Positions 19,901 through 31,201 of a DNA stretch of 64,000 nucleotides are shown in pieces. The position numbers and the translations under genes are program-made. The notes beneath the pieces were generated by a model. The model was not told where the DNA came from. It did no database searches and saw nothing but the letters and a program-made list of their open reading frames with translations. Source of the DNA: Prinia subflava (taxonomy: Eukaryota; Chordata; Aves; Passeriformes; Cisticolidae). Position 1 is the stretch's first letter. Each line of letters opens with the position of its first letter. The stretch covers positions 54,068,312 to 54,132,311 of the forward strand of contig NC_086283.1 of assembly GCF_021018805.1 (NCBI RefSeq), given 5' to 3'.

Positions 19901-22900
19901 CACAGTTCCCATGGGGCAGGTCACTTAGTGGAAAAACAATAGCAGCCCTCAGAAAACCGTGCAAAGGGTTTCTCAACACTTGTACCTCCTCTACATGTAT
20001 TCTAGAGTGCATTTTCAAATAACTGTTTGTGTTGTGCTTTCCACAGTTGTCAGTTCACTTGGTGTCAAAGGCTCATGGTTTGGCATCTGACATGCAGGAG
20101 TCAATGAGGTAGCACTGAATTAATTTGAGTGAGAAAGGAAGGGGTTGTGCAAGAGAAGCTTACCAAGCAGGTAAAAGTAACATGGCATGGAGCTTTGCAA
20201 AGCAATTGTATAATAAAGTTTTGGTGTCCTAATTATTCCATATCTAACTGCTAAGAAATACGTGTTGCTCTGTATCTGGCTTGCCAGAGGAACTTAGTAG
20301 TGTTCTACCCAGTCTGAATGCAGAAGCAGTAAAACTCCCTTTTAGGGAAGAACAGCTGTAGATGGATGGCTGAGTGGGAGGCATCAGGTATGGAAATGGT
20401 CACTGGAGTTTCATGGCAAAAAGACACATCCTATGCCTATTATTGCAGGACTGAATACTTTAATGAGGCTCCACAATGAGTATTTGAACCAGCTGGACCA
20501 GAACTCTTGAAAATAACCAAGTCCTACAAGATCCTATAAAAGCTATTGTCCAGATAGGTGAGAACTGCTCAGTGTCCTGTCTGGTGCCAAGACTGCTGCA
20601 TGTGCTCATAACTTGCTGCATACTCCAGAAAATCACCTTTGAAGAAAGGATTTCTGAATGATTCAGCTTCAGAAACAGAACCTGGCAGCATGCACCATTG
20701 GCCTTTAAGGCAGGCATCCAGGAGAAAACAGGCACAGAGCTTGTGGATGTTATAACAGCCCTGCTGCATCACGCAAGTTACATGAGGGCATCCACATGGA
20801 TCTGAGGAATAACACGATGCTTTGTTTACGAGGTAAATATTTGACTGGCCTTTCTGTACCTTCACCTGAATTACTAGTAACTTACTGTAGTGTGTCATTG
20901 AAGCAAATTGCAGCGTAATTATGATAATAAACCCATGCAGGCCAGATCCAGGAGGACCCTGTGGAGATGCTGGAGCATGCTCTGTTCCCAGAAGTGCTGA
21001 CGTTACTGTGCAAGCCTTGGCCGGTTGAGGACATTTTGCAAGAACTGGTTCCCCACCTCCCAAACCTGCATTTCTCCCCCTTAGGCCCACATCCTGTATT
21101 GCTGCCTCTGCAGAGCCCACATCTCCAGACACATCCGTGCAGCTTCCCTGTCCAGGAAGAGGTTGCTCCAGGCTTTCCAGAGGCCTGCCTGTACGATTTG
21201 GCTGTCCTCTTGAGTTTTCTGCAGTGCCTCTTTGTCAGGGCCGAAGTTAAACAAGACGCGGTAGGAAATATGTTACTGCTGTCGCTTCTGAGAAGCTGAA
21301 GGTGTAGTGGCCCCAGGGGTGTTTTGGCCCCAGGGATCCTGACGTGTGGCCAAACCACCCAGCCCACCCACTCCACTGCCCCAAGGGAAGGGAATGGGCT
21401 TCCTCTCTGCCCCTGCCTCACAAAGATCCCCATTGCCCACATGATTTATCTATACTGAGCCAACTGCTTGTCTGCTAAAAGTGTAACATGGACAAGTTCC
21501 CCATTACTCCCTGAAGCTATGAAGAATACCAGAAGACTAGTGGGAAACTTCAGGATTAACAGTTCCTTCTACAAGCTGGAGATAAAATTTCCATTAATGA
21601 TAAGTGCAGAAGATAGCAGCCACCTGATTCAGCTTCTGCAGTAACATTCTAATCTGCCACAGGCATATGGTTTACTGAAATGAAAACTGAATATAACTCA
21701 CAATAGAGGTTACCAAACATACTTACATAAAGCCTTTCACAGCAGCAGTGTATCAGCTGGTAGGGGCTCTTACTAGAAACTAAGGTTTCTTTGTTTCTTA
21801 GCAGCAGATGATTTCCTCTCCTGGGGCAATTATGTAGCCTAATTGCCTGTAATAATCATCCCTGCTAGAAGTGCCTTAATACCAGACCTTCTCCTTTTTT
21901 GCACTCCTTACTGGCTTTCTGCTTCCAAGTAGCAGAGATGGACTTTACACAGTTAGAAAGCACAGGCAATATTCAAGAATATATGTTTTATCTAATGCCC
22001 CTCTTTGATGCAGTTATTGGTGCCTAAACTATTATTAAAAAAATTAAAACAAAAGAGAAAAATGATAATGTTTAATTTTGAGATCTATTCCTGAAAGGTA
22101 AATTGTCCTTCTAGTTGCTTACAGTTGGTTTGGGTGTATTTTTATTTTAACACTTCTTTGTATTTATTCATTTTGTAAGATACCAATTAGATGAGATGTA
22201 CCAATGATGGACTCTGCTATGCTGCATTACAACAAGTTTTAAAAGTAAACCAGAAAAATCCCTAAAAAAGTGATAGAGTATATTGGATATTGGCAGGATG
22301 GATGAGTTAATATATTTTTGTCACTACTGACTGTCCTGGTTTCTTTTAGATGTTAGCAATGTTTTCCTTCTTATGGATAATGTTTGTTTTCTCTCTTACA
22401 GATAATCAGGTAGAATGCCTGATCATTCATAAATAAGTTTCCCAGCATTTACATTCATTTTGAAGAATGAGCAATGTAGCTTGATTTTTGGACAAAGTTC
22501 AGCAAAACATATAATGATACAGATTCAAAACAAAGGTCTACCCTGCCTCACATTCTTTTCTGTTGATGACGAAGAGCAGATGTCTAGAGAAGGGTATCAG
22601 AAGAGGGCAAGCCCATAGGGATCCTTCCCTAGTGTGACGCTCCTAATTAACTTGCAGCCCTGGGAACTTCTGTATCTAGCACTGTAGAAACAGTATATGT
22701 TTTCAACATAACTTATTTAGAGGCTGAATGCTTAAAATTCAGGTACTGGAGATAGGTACATAGCAAGTGTGTGGTCAAAACCATAGTAAAAAAATTCCAG
22801 AAATACAGAAAAATAGAGTTCCCAGGTGGAGTGTATAAAGATATCTGACAAGGAGATTGCTCAGCTCCCTGCAATCTGCTTCTGCAGATCCTTTATTCCT

Positions 22901-23964
22901 CAGTAAAGTGAAAGGGAAAGAGGCATATTCTGTTTTCTCTTAAAGATGGAGGTATCTTTGGAAGAGCCCAACAATCATGTCAATGAGTATGACTTTCCCA
23001 AAAGAGGATTGCAGTCTGGGAGAAAGGTCTTTTGTTCTGATTAAGTTATACTTTAGAACTCAAGCATGACTATACTGCCTACTAGGGAAAAAATATTGTT
23101 ATTCAATGTATGCTTTTGATAGTAGTATTTTTAAAATTATTTAATGCCTGCTATTGTCATGAAAGAAAAAGAACAACCATAACCACCTTATTAATGCTAA
23201 AGTTAAGTAATAAGGTTAAATGGTATCTGATTAATGCAGGCACACTTAAACTACAGGAAGAGAGCCAATTAAGCTTTATTTGGAGAAATGAAAGAAAAAA
23301 CTATAACCAGAAATCTTTTAGAGACGTGGGAAGTGAAGTTTTATGTGTATGTCAGAAAAAGGTTGGTTTTGGTGTGATTGGGCAGGGACTTGTCTTTGTG
23401 AAAAGCTGGATGCTGGATGCATTCAAGGTGAGGATGTGGGTGTGTTCAAAGAAGACGTATAAATATTTTGCAGCTTAGAAGTTTAACAAAAACATAAATG
23501 TCAGTTCTTGAGATGTTCAGTCCAGGTGTTTTCCAGCATCATCTGATTGCACCAACTAGAGGGCTGTACTACCTTATACAAGCTGACGAGACCCCAGGGA
23601 TGCAGGCTTTACACTACCTAAAAATCACTTTGGCAAGGTGATCAAGCTGCTTTAAGCCTCCTTTGCCTACTGACACACTTCAATATATGGGGCTCTATCC
23701 AGGCAGGCATTAGGTTCTCTGGTAGTGGTGGGATAGAGGTCAGAGGAGACTTTAAAGGCAAAGACTGCAAATTGTTTCCTGAATTTTGAACTCAGCCTGT
23801 GGACCTGAGCAAAGATGCAGGAAGACAGCTGTTGTCTGAAACCAAAATTAGGTTTTACCTGCAGCAAAATGTCATCTCTATTAATTTTCAAGAAGCACTT
23901 TCATCTTTAAGTGTTTGGCTAAGAAAATACTATTTCATAGACCCTTGGTGTTGTAAGTAAGCAG
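16953..23964. other. Gene-free DNA, 7 kb
   Basis: AT-rich, mostly unique-looking. The frames at 17710-18348 (minus, 212 codons), 20569-21132 (minus, 187 codons) and 20882-21442 (minus, 186 codons) show no recognisable domains, and the overlapping ones contradict each other. No mobile element recognised. Confidence 0.6.
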
Positions 23965-24125
23965 TAACCCTGAGCAATCAGGAATCCCAAGCTAAGGAAC
24001 AGCTGAGAAAATTCTGTCAAATAACACTGAGTAAATCTGAAGGGTTTTTTCCTGTCACCCAAATCATAAAACAGAAGCAATGTTGGTTTGGGCCCTATTA
24101 CTTTATATGTACAGGAGCACTAGTC
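23965..24125 (+). repeat. Unclassified repeat, copy 1
   Basis: From GTAAGTAAGCAGTAACCCTGA to TATGTACAGGAGCACT this segment aligns collinearly with 25870-26050. Shared anchors in order are AAGTAAGCAG, ACCCTGA, AGCTGA, TGTCAAATAA, CCAAATCATA, GCAATGTT and ATGTACAGGA-CACT. Identity is partial with small indels, so it is an old duplication or two copies of an unrecognised transposon or LTR. Confidence 0.75.
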
Positions 24126-24397
24126 ATACTATTCATTGCTGTGTGGCTTGAAGAGAGATGTGAATGGAACTGCACAAGAGTTAACTCCAAGCTGGCCCCT
24201 TCATGAGGAGTATCAGTCTGTTGTTGCCACAGATTCCCTCAAACAAAAAACCTCTTGTCCTTTCTCTAGGAACATTTCATTGCTTTACCCTCATTTTTCA
24301 GACATAAGCAGAATGGGCATGGACATTTGAAACCACTGAATTTTGCATCTCCCCAAGAGAACCAGAAAACCGGATTAGGAGAACCTCTCCTCTGTAT

Positions 24398-24434
24398 CCA
24401 GTGTTATTGCATCAGGAACATGCAATAACACTGG
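24398..24434. repeat. Perfect 15-bp inverted repeat, 7-nt loop
   Basis: CCAGTGTTATTGCAT (24398-24412) pairs without mismatch with ATGCAATAACACTGG (24420-24434) around CAGGAAC. The stem is too short for a typical miRNA precursor. It could be a cruciform, a small transposon remnant, or a protein-bound RNA or DNA site. Confidence 0.95.
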
Positions 24435-25414
24435 AGAAATACCAAAATTTTTAGATTTAGGGAACCATGAAGCCTCTGTTTGTGAATGTATTTATATAGT
24501 AAGATATTGTTACAGAGCAGAAAGTCAGGCAGAAAGAGCCACTGAAAAAGTTTTGCAATCTGCCACCCTTACATAATTCACAGAGATTCTGCTGCTGCTG
24601 GAAATGGAGTGATGTTGTGGTTATCTTTAAAAGGAAGGTATAACATTGGACCAAACTGCTGTGGTGGTAGCTCTGTCCAATTCAATGTGATGAGATGAGA
24701 ACTAAATTTGTCACTTTGTGACTGTCTCCCATGGGAGGCTGCATGAATGCTTTGGGGTCTTTTGGGATTTATCACACACTTAACTTACCCTGGTATTTGC
24801 ATGATAATGAGAACTGTGACCTGGAGACTTTATAGGCATTGTGCCAGTGTAGTTCCTGTTGCTGAAGGATCTGAAACACACAATACCTCTGCTGGATACC
24901 CTCCTTGGAAGGTGTGGGCATGATGTAGCCAAGATACATCCCTCTTTGTTGGGTAGGATAAAAACATCTCCCTTATGGTTTAACTGTCTTCAGCTTTGCT
25001 TAGCTTCTGGAAAATACTTCTGTATTTACTTTTGGTATGTATTTTTAATCAGAGGCAGCACCTAGGTCTTCATGTTGAGATGTTAGATTCCTTTAAGGAG
25101 GCATTGTGTACAGCTCCCTTCAAAAAACACAGCAACACAAGAAAACTCACCTTCAAAGGCATCTTCTGATTTTTCTACAGTGTGTGAAAAAGGAGGTAGG
25201 GAAGTGAGTTCGGATTCTACAGCTGAACCTGAACACATCTTTTGGTAGGAAAGGGAAGGGAATACTCCTCTTCCAAGAGTTTTGATCTACCTTTTCTACC
25301 TTAATGATGATTTTAATATGCAGTTTTAGCTTTTTGAGTGTACTTGAGGGATTGAAACTCAGCATGGCATCAGTGCTGGGTACTCTGCATTCCTGCACAG
25401 TTACCTCAGCTGCT

Positions 25415-25415
<1 letters not shown>

Positions 25416-25450
<35 letters not shown>
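25416..25450 (+). repeat. (TC)n microsatellite
   Basis: About 17 TC dinucleotides followed by a run of C. Polypyrimidine, probably polymorphic. Confidence 0.97.
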
Positions 25451-25452
<2 letters not shown>

Positions 25453-25869
25453 CCCAGCCAGGATGATTAGCCAACAAATCTATCTTGTAAGCATGTGGGT
25501 TGTCGCTCCAGCTATGCACATTCACCCACACTCACAGTCATGCAGGCTGAAAAAGACAAAGGCATGTTCTCCTGGCATGGCAGTAATGCAGTCAAAATTA
25601 AAAATGAAACAGGGAAGAAACATAAAACTGAAATGTAGCCATTGTGCATGTGATTGCGATTCACAATTTTCTTCAAAGAGCCTGCAAGGTCTTTGATAGA
25701 TGTGACCCTCTTCAAGAAAAAAAAACAACCATAAAGTTTGGGAAGCTACTTATTTATAAATTTAGGGACTGTTTACCCTTCACAAAAGTGTAGGACAGAC
25801 CTTCTCCATGTGCTGCATGCAATGAGACATCCGAGAGCTGAAGATCTGAGAGCAGAGACTGTGAGTTGG

Positions 25870-26050
25870 TAAGTAAGCAGGGAACCCTGAATATTCAGAA
25901 ATGCCACCTTGAGGAGCCAAGAGCTGACAAAGTTATGTCAAATAAAGCTAAATAAACATGATGAGTTTTCTTTCCTCCCCTCCAAATCATACAAAAGGGG
26001 CAATGTTATTTTGGTAGTTTTATCATTTTACATGTACAGGAACACTCATC
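25870..26050 (+). repeat. Unclassified repeat, copy 2
   Basis: Partner of the segment at 23965-24125, in the same orientation 1.9 kb downstream. It has the same ordered anchors (GTAAGTAAGCAG, ACCCTGA, AGCTGA, TGTCAAATAA, CCAAATCATA, GCAATGTT, ATGTACAGGAACACT). I do not recognise the family. Confidence 0.75.
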
Positions 26051-26211
26051 TAGAACCAGTCTAGTCTAGAATTGCAACGGGTGCTGAGGGTGATCAGTGG
26101 AGGCCAACAGCCAGGGTAAGCCATGTGGCTGTAAGATGATTCTCCTTTGTTTAGAACTCTTTAAACTGGAGCATGGTCAAAAGCTTAGCAGAGCTGGTTG
26201 TTGTTATTGTG

Positions 26212-26212
<1 letters not shown>

Positions 26213-26282
<70 letters not shown>
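26213..26282 (+). repeat. (TTA)n microsatellite, about 23 units
   Basis: Uninterrupted TTA/ATT array of about 70 bp. It produces poly-Tyr and poly-Ile spurious frames. It is the longest trinucleotide array in the window. Confidence 0.97.
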
Positions 26283-26284
<2 letters not shown>

Positions 26285-27688
26285 CCCTGCCCACAATCTG
26301 GCCCTTGTGTTACTTACTAGCTGTGGTAGAGGGATATTTTACCCACAATGAAAGAATATTTTTCCACACAGGTTTTGGAGGACCTAGCAAGGGGACAATG
26401 TCCTGGCAAGTCGTGGTAAAACAGAAATAATTTTATTTCCATCGTTGTGCTTTCCTAAGGATATTGCTGTACTCTTTTTTTCCTGTGAAGTATTGGATTA
26501 TCTTTGTCTAGTGCTTTGGAAGAAAACTGTATTGAATGACACTTGTATATAGCTTGCCCTAAGAACATGGACGCTGTGAAGAGAACTGTGTCCAGCTTGA
26601 CTTTGACTTTTTGAGAATCCTAAACAGAATTGTGGGTCACAACCATCTTCCTGGGAAAAAGAGTTCTGTGAGCCAAAACCTCCAGCCATATTGATTTTAG
26701 GGTAAGCTGAAGGCAAAGACAAAATGACCTTTCTTAGAAAACCAGCTGCTCAGTGAATGAGGCCTGCAGGTCAATGTCTGGAGCGCATGATCATTTTGTC
26801 ATCTCTTTTTTAAAAGGTCCCATCAGGTAAACTGGAGACAGCATTTCAGAGCAAAACCATACTTGCAGATTCTGATATCCTTCTGCAACTACACTCTGTG
26901 AAAAAGAATTGAACTCTTGACTTAAGGAAGAAAGTAGTAGGCCCACAGCTGTTTTAACTATGGCCTGCTTCATTATCTCAAGAAAGAAGAAATGAGGAAA
27001 GTAACTTCTTTGTGTTTGTCTTTTGACATGGTGAGATGAATGTTTTCTTACATTTTTAAGCTAGTTTGTGAGGGGAAAATATCTCTACTGGTTATGTTTA
27101 GAAATTAGTTTTGCCTATGTGTTATTTCACCTTGGAAATAAAGCCAAATTGAGATCCAGAACACTATTCTCAAATATCACAGACCTACAGTTTCCATAAT
27201 TTTTCTTTAAAATTTCATTGTAAAAATATGGCGAAACTGTGAGGGGACTGCTAAAGTGAAACTAATTGCTAAAAAAAAATAGAAATGATAAATCTAACTG
27301 TTGCAACACTGAGGGAAATCAGCCAGCAGAAAACAACTTCTGCTCTAGAGAATGCTGTGTCTCCAAGGAAAGAAGAGCTATGGACAACTAATACGCATTT
27401 TACTAAGGAGGAGTTTTTGAAAAGGATGATTTTAATTCTATGTATAGAAAAAATTCTCAAGGAGTATGAAGTAAATTTCTAAAACTGACAACAAATGTTT
27501 TGTAGGTGTCTTTTACTTATAAGAATGCATAAATAATAATAAAAAAGTACCTTACATTGACAGTTGAAAGCATTGTGAACTTACAAGTAATGGGACTGAA
27601 AATGTTCACCTGGGACATGTCCCTGCTTCCCTACTTCCCTCCTCGTCCCTCTCCTGCTTAGGAAAAGGCTCCATTAAGCATCTCTTGT

Positions 27689-28138
27689 GTGAAAAGTGGC
27701 ATTATTGTGCAAAAAACTTCCCTGTCCTTTTCCTTTGCAGAAGGGGCTGGTCCACATTTACAATGTGTTGAAGGGACATATGAAGCCAATGGGAAAAGTG
27801 TGGTGGGTCTCATTTCCACCATCCAAAGCTTTGGACATTTGTCCCAGTCTTGGCATCGTGCAGCATGCTGGGATGAGAACACCCTGAGTCTGAGGACACG
27901 GTGTCGAGGCAAGGAGGTCAGTATTGCCATGCAGGGTCACCTCAACAAGCTGGAGCTCATGGCAACCCCCATGGGAGTGGGAATAAATGCACCACCTGCC
28001 ACTGAAGAAGGTATGACCCCATGCAACATTGTGAGCAGGGGGCCGACAGTCCAGACTAGTTCCTGTGCAGAAAGGGTAGTGAGGGTCCTGCTGGCTGGCA
28101 CATGGAGTGGGCCATCCAGCAAGAAAATTGCACCCTAG
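27689..28138 (+). other. Unrecognised 149-codon open frame
   Basis: One of the longest open frames outside repeats and the GADD45G block. A TTTCCTTTGCAG acceptor-like site at about 27731-27742 lies inside it and GAAGAAGGTATGACC, a donor-like site, at about 28006-28020. An internal exon of an unannotated transcript (about 27743-28011) is therefore conceivable. The residues show no family I recognise. Low confidence. Confidence 0.15.
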
Positions 28139-28149
28139 CCTGTTTCTGG

Positions 28150-28600
28150 GGAGGTATTTTGTGCCTCTCTTCTCAGCACTGGTGTCCTGTGTGCAGCTGT
28201 AGTCCTGGGTCCTGCACATGAAAGATACCGATAACTTGGAGCAAGTCCAGGCAATGGGGGGACTGGAGTGCTTGATCAATTGCTGCTGTCAACTCCCTAA
28301 TGGGTGGCTGTAGAGAAGATGGGAGCCAAACTCTGCTGGGCCCTGCACAGCAGGAGGATGAGAAGCAAACTGCCACAAATTTCAGCAAAGGGAAATTGGA
28401 GAAAACTGTAAGGGAAAACTGGTTTTTTTTTTTTCCTGATGGGTGTTGAACACTGGACAGGCTGGGTGTCCCCAACCCAGGATATATTCAGAGCTTGACA
28501 AAAAATGGTCTTGGTCTCACTTCAGAGTTTGTTAGCCCTGCTTTGAGAAGGATGGTGGACTGGATGCCTTCCAGGAGAGTTTTCAAATCTAAATTCTACC
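28150..28600 (+). mobile_element. Diverged CR1-like LINE fragment, plus strand
   Basis: The ordered blocks AAGATACCGATAACTTGGAGC, AGTCCAGGCAATGGGGGGAC, TGGGTGGCTGTAGAGAAGATG, GGTGTTGAACACTGGACAGGC, AGCCCTGCTTTGAGAAGG and GGTGGACTGGATGCCTTCCAG fit a plus-strand CR1 3' part with internal deletions. The ending TTCAAATCTAAATTCT resembles the terminal CCAACCTAAATTATTCT. It is much more diverged than the other copies. Confidence 0.75.
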
Positions 28601-29655
28601 CCATCTTTTTACCCATAGATTACCCATTAGCCTTCGTATTCTGCAGGTGCTCTCAGGACATACTTGTTTGTGGACCTTGATACTCAGATGAAATTCAGTT
28701 GCTTGATCACTACTCAGAATGGACAGAGGAGGAAAGCCTTGTTAGATCACATCCTCCATTACCAATCTCCTGGAGCTGCCATGAGTTAATTTGCCATTTC
28801 ATCTCAGCTCCCAAATGGCTTGTAAAGACAGATTTGGGGCCAGAGAAACACAGATCAGCTCTCAGTGTCATTGAGGATCAGGTAACAGAGCCTGTTAATA
28901 GAAGCAGCTGGCCAAACATTTGAAAATTTATTTCAAGTGTGTACCCATGAAGGATTCACTTCTCTTGGCTTATGCTGCTCCCACCCACTGGGTGACTGGA
29001 GAGTGTTTCTGGTGAAGAACAGTGACTGCTCTGCAGATGTTCAGAGAGCATTCCACACTGTGCTTGTCTCCTGTTGCAGCCAGTGTGTGGGTCTGCATGT
29101 GCAAAAAACATTAAAAGTCTTTTGTGCCCTAAGCATTCTCGCCTGGTTAAAGACGTCTTGGCCTCACATGAAACCCATATGCACTCTACTCTGTTTTGAT
29201 CAGTGCTTGCTCCTCCCTTCCTTGACATTGTCCCCTGCTGCCGGCTCCTGCCAATGCTTGTCTGGCTCCAGAACCTACTTCACTTGGCAGAGACCCTCCA
29301 AATGCAGACGTGGAGCTTTTGCAAAACCCCTGCCTCACCCTTCTTTCGCTTTCTCCTCTTGCAAGCCTTACTCTTAAATCACTTCACATTGCCATGGATG
29401 CTGTCAGTCCCAGACAGTGCAATGATGTTCTGAAGTTTCCAAAATATGTTCAAAAAGCTGCTCTGTGTACTCTCTTCTGTAGGAAAACACACGTTGCCTT
29501 TTTTGAGCCATACTGTTCAATTACATCAGTTTTTATTTGGCTTATTAGAATGCTAGACAGAATTGCACTGATGTACACTTATTTATAGGTAGTAAATTAG
29601 CCCAGGTTGTTGAGTTTTTCAGCGACAAAGCATGCCCAGGAGAAATCACAAAAAG

Positions 29656-29658
<3 letters not shown>

Positions 29659-29709
<51 letters not shown>
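29659..29709 (+). repeat. Homopolymer T51 flanked by a 9-bp direct repeat
   Basis: 51 uninterrupted T. The 9-mer AAATCACAA occurs at 29643-29651 and again at 29718-29726, bracketing the tract like a short target-site duplication. This could be a minus-strand poly(A) left by a retro-insertion that kept almost nothing else. The tract length may be assembly-sensitive. Confidence 0.9.
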
Positions 29710-29710
<1 letters not shown>

Positions 29711-31131
29711 GTGAATAAAATCACAATTTCAGCATTTTGACATAGTTCAAAAAAACCTCTCTAGTTCTCAAATGTCAGCCAGATGCAGAAGTTCCTTGCA
29801 GTGTTCTCCCTGAGCCAGTGATTCCTTGGTCACATGCTGGAATACTCTATGGCTGTCTTCCTCTTCTATAAAAATTTGCAATCATGTAATCACAGAACAA
29901 AGCCCACATATTTAAGGTGAGTGTTTGCTATAGCAAATAGCTGATGTAAATAATCTGTGAATCAATTAAATGCTAGGCCTCTGTCATATGAACAACTTAC
30001 CTTATACTCGTGACTAAGGTGTAGCCAGAAGATAAATTCAATTCATAAACAGGGCACACTGCTAAGCTTGCAATGGGTTTTACTGAGGGTAAAATGAGAG
30101 CTTGATGAAGAAGATATCTGTAGGGGAGAAAAAAAAAAAAAAACAAAACACAGCAAAAGCATGGATTTAATGTTTTTTCCTATGTGGCAGATCACTAAAT
30201 TTTGCTCACTACTACTCTGTGTCTATGGATACATTTGCCTTTTCCTTTACAATAAGTGATATAAGTTCAAGTTACACCCTCCTGTAATTCATCTTTCCCA
30301 CATTTCCATATATGACCCCATTTCCTTGTTATCAAAAAATCTTTCATGTTGCTAGGGCAGCATGCCATGCTGGAAACTCTGCATCTTTAATCTCCAGTTC
30401 TACAGTGCTGTTTGGGGTCTTTTTATCAGTCCCTGCTCATAGACCTCTGAGTCAGAACGACACACAGAAGTATAACGTGACAGTGCTTACATGCTACCAG
30501 GCATGTGAAAAATTCCCTGCTGGCAGGAGGATCAAGAAAACAGATCTGTTTGCAGTTCTGGCCTATGCTCTCTTCATGCTACTTATACAGCTTGAACCAA
30601 TGCAGGAATATCAATAAGGTTGCACTGCTGAGGCTGGGAGGCTTATAACTTAATAAAAGATTGCATCTTAAAGGTGAGACTTACTCTGTTCAGGTTGCTA
30701 GTAGAAACCTATTTGTGATATGCATTTTTCTCAAACACTTAAAAAATTTTCTAATTGCCATTAGAGTGGTGCACAGACATAAAGCCGATCCTCTGAAAGT
30801 TGTAAGTATGAAGAAGGGGAGGGACAAAGGAAAGACTTCTGGCGTAATGTCGAATTGGCCTTTCTGTCTTGCTGTTGTGTCATTGCTGACTCATCTTTGG
30901 ATCAGAGGTGAAAAAAATGTGGGATGTGGAAAGCGATACTCTGGAGTAGGCTCCCTCCATTTTCCTGCTGGGATTCTCTGTGGGAAAAGTAGGTGCGTGT
31001 TTCCACATTTAGGCTGACTTCTCTGAGTGTACTCCTCTGAGCATGCAGACTGCTGGGGAGTGCAGAACTGCTCCATTGCCTAAAGGGAGCTGCCCCAAAG
31101 GCAGCCCAGCCAAGGCCTTCTCTCCATGCAG

Positions 31132-31201
31132 GAGCAGCAGTAGCAGCAGCAGCAGTAGCAGCAGCAGCAGCAGTAGTAGCAGTAGCAGCAGCAGCAGCAG
31201 T
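31132..31201 (+). repeat. (AGC)n / (AGT)n compound trinucleotide repeat
   Basis: AGC units interspersed with AGT, about 23 triplets. It gives poly-Ser in one + frame and poly-Ala/Thr on the minus strand. None of these frames looks like a real protein. Confidence 0.95.

Noticed and set aside
20569..21442. Two overlapping minus-strand frames of about 187 codons
   Set aside because: They are in different frames over the same DNA, with no recognisable domain or splice context.
24398..24434. microRNA precursor
   Set aside because: The stem is only 15 bp with perfect pairing and a small loop. The flanks do not extend the pairing.
26097..26430. Poly-Tyr and poly-Ile frames
   Set aside because: Translation of the TTA microsatellite.
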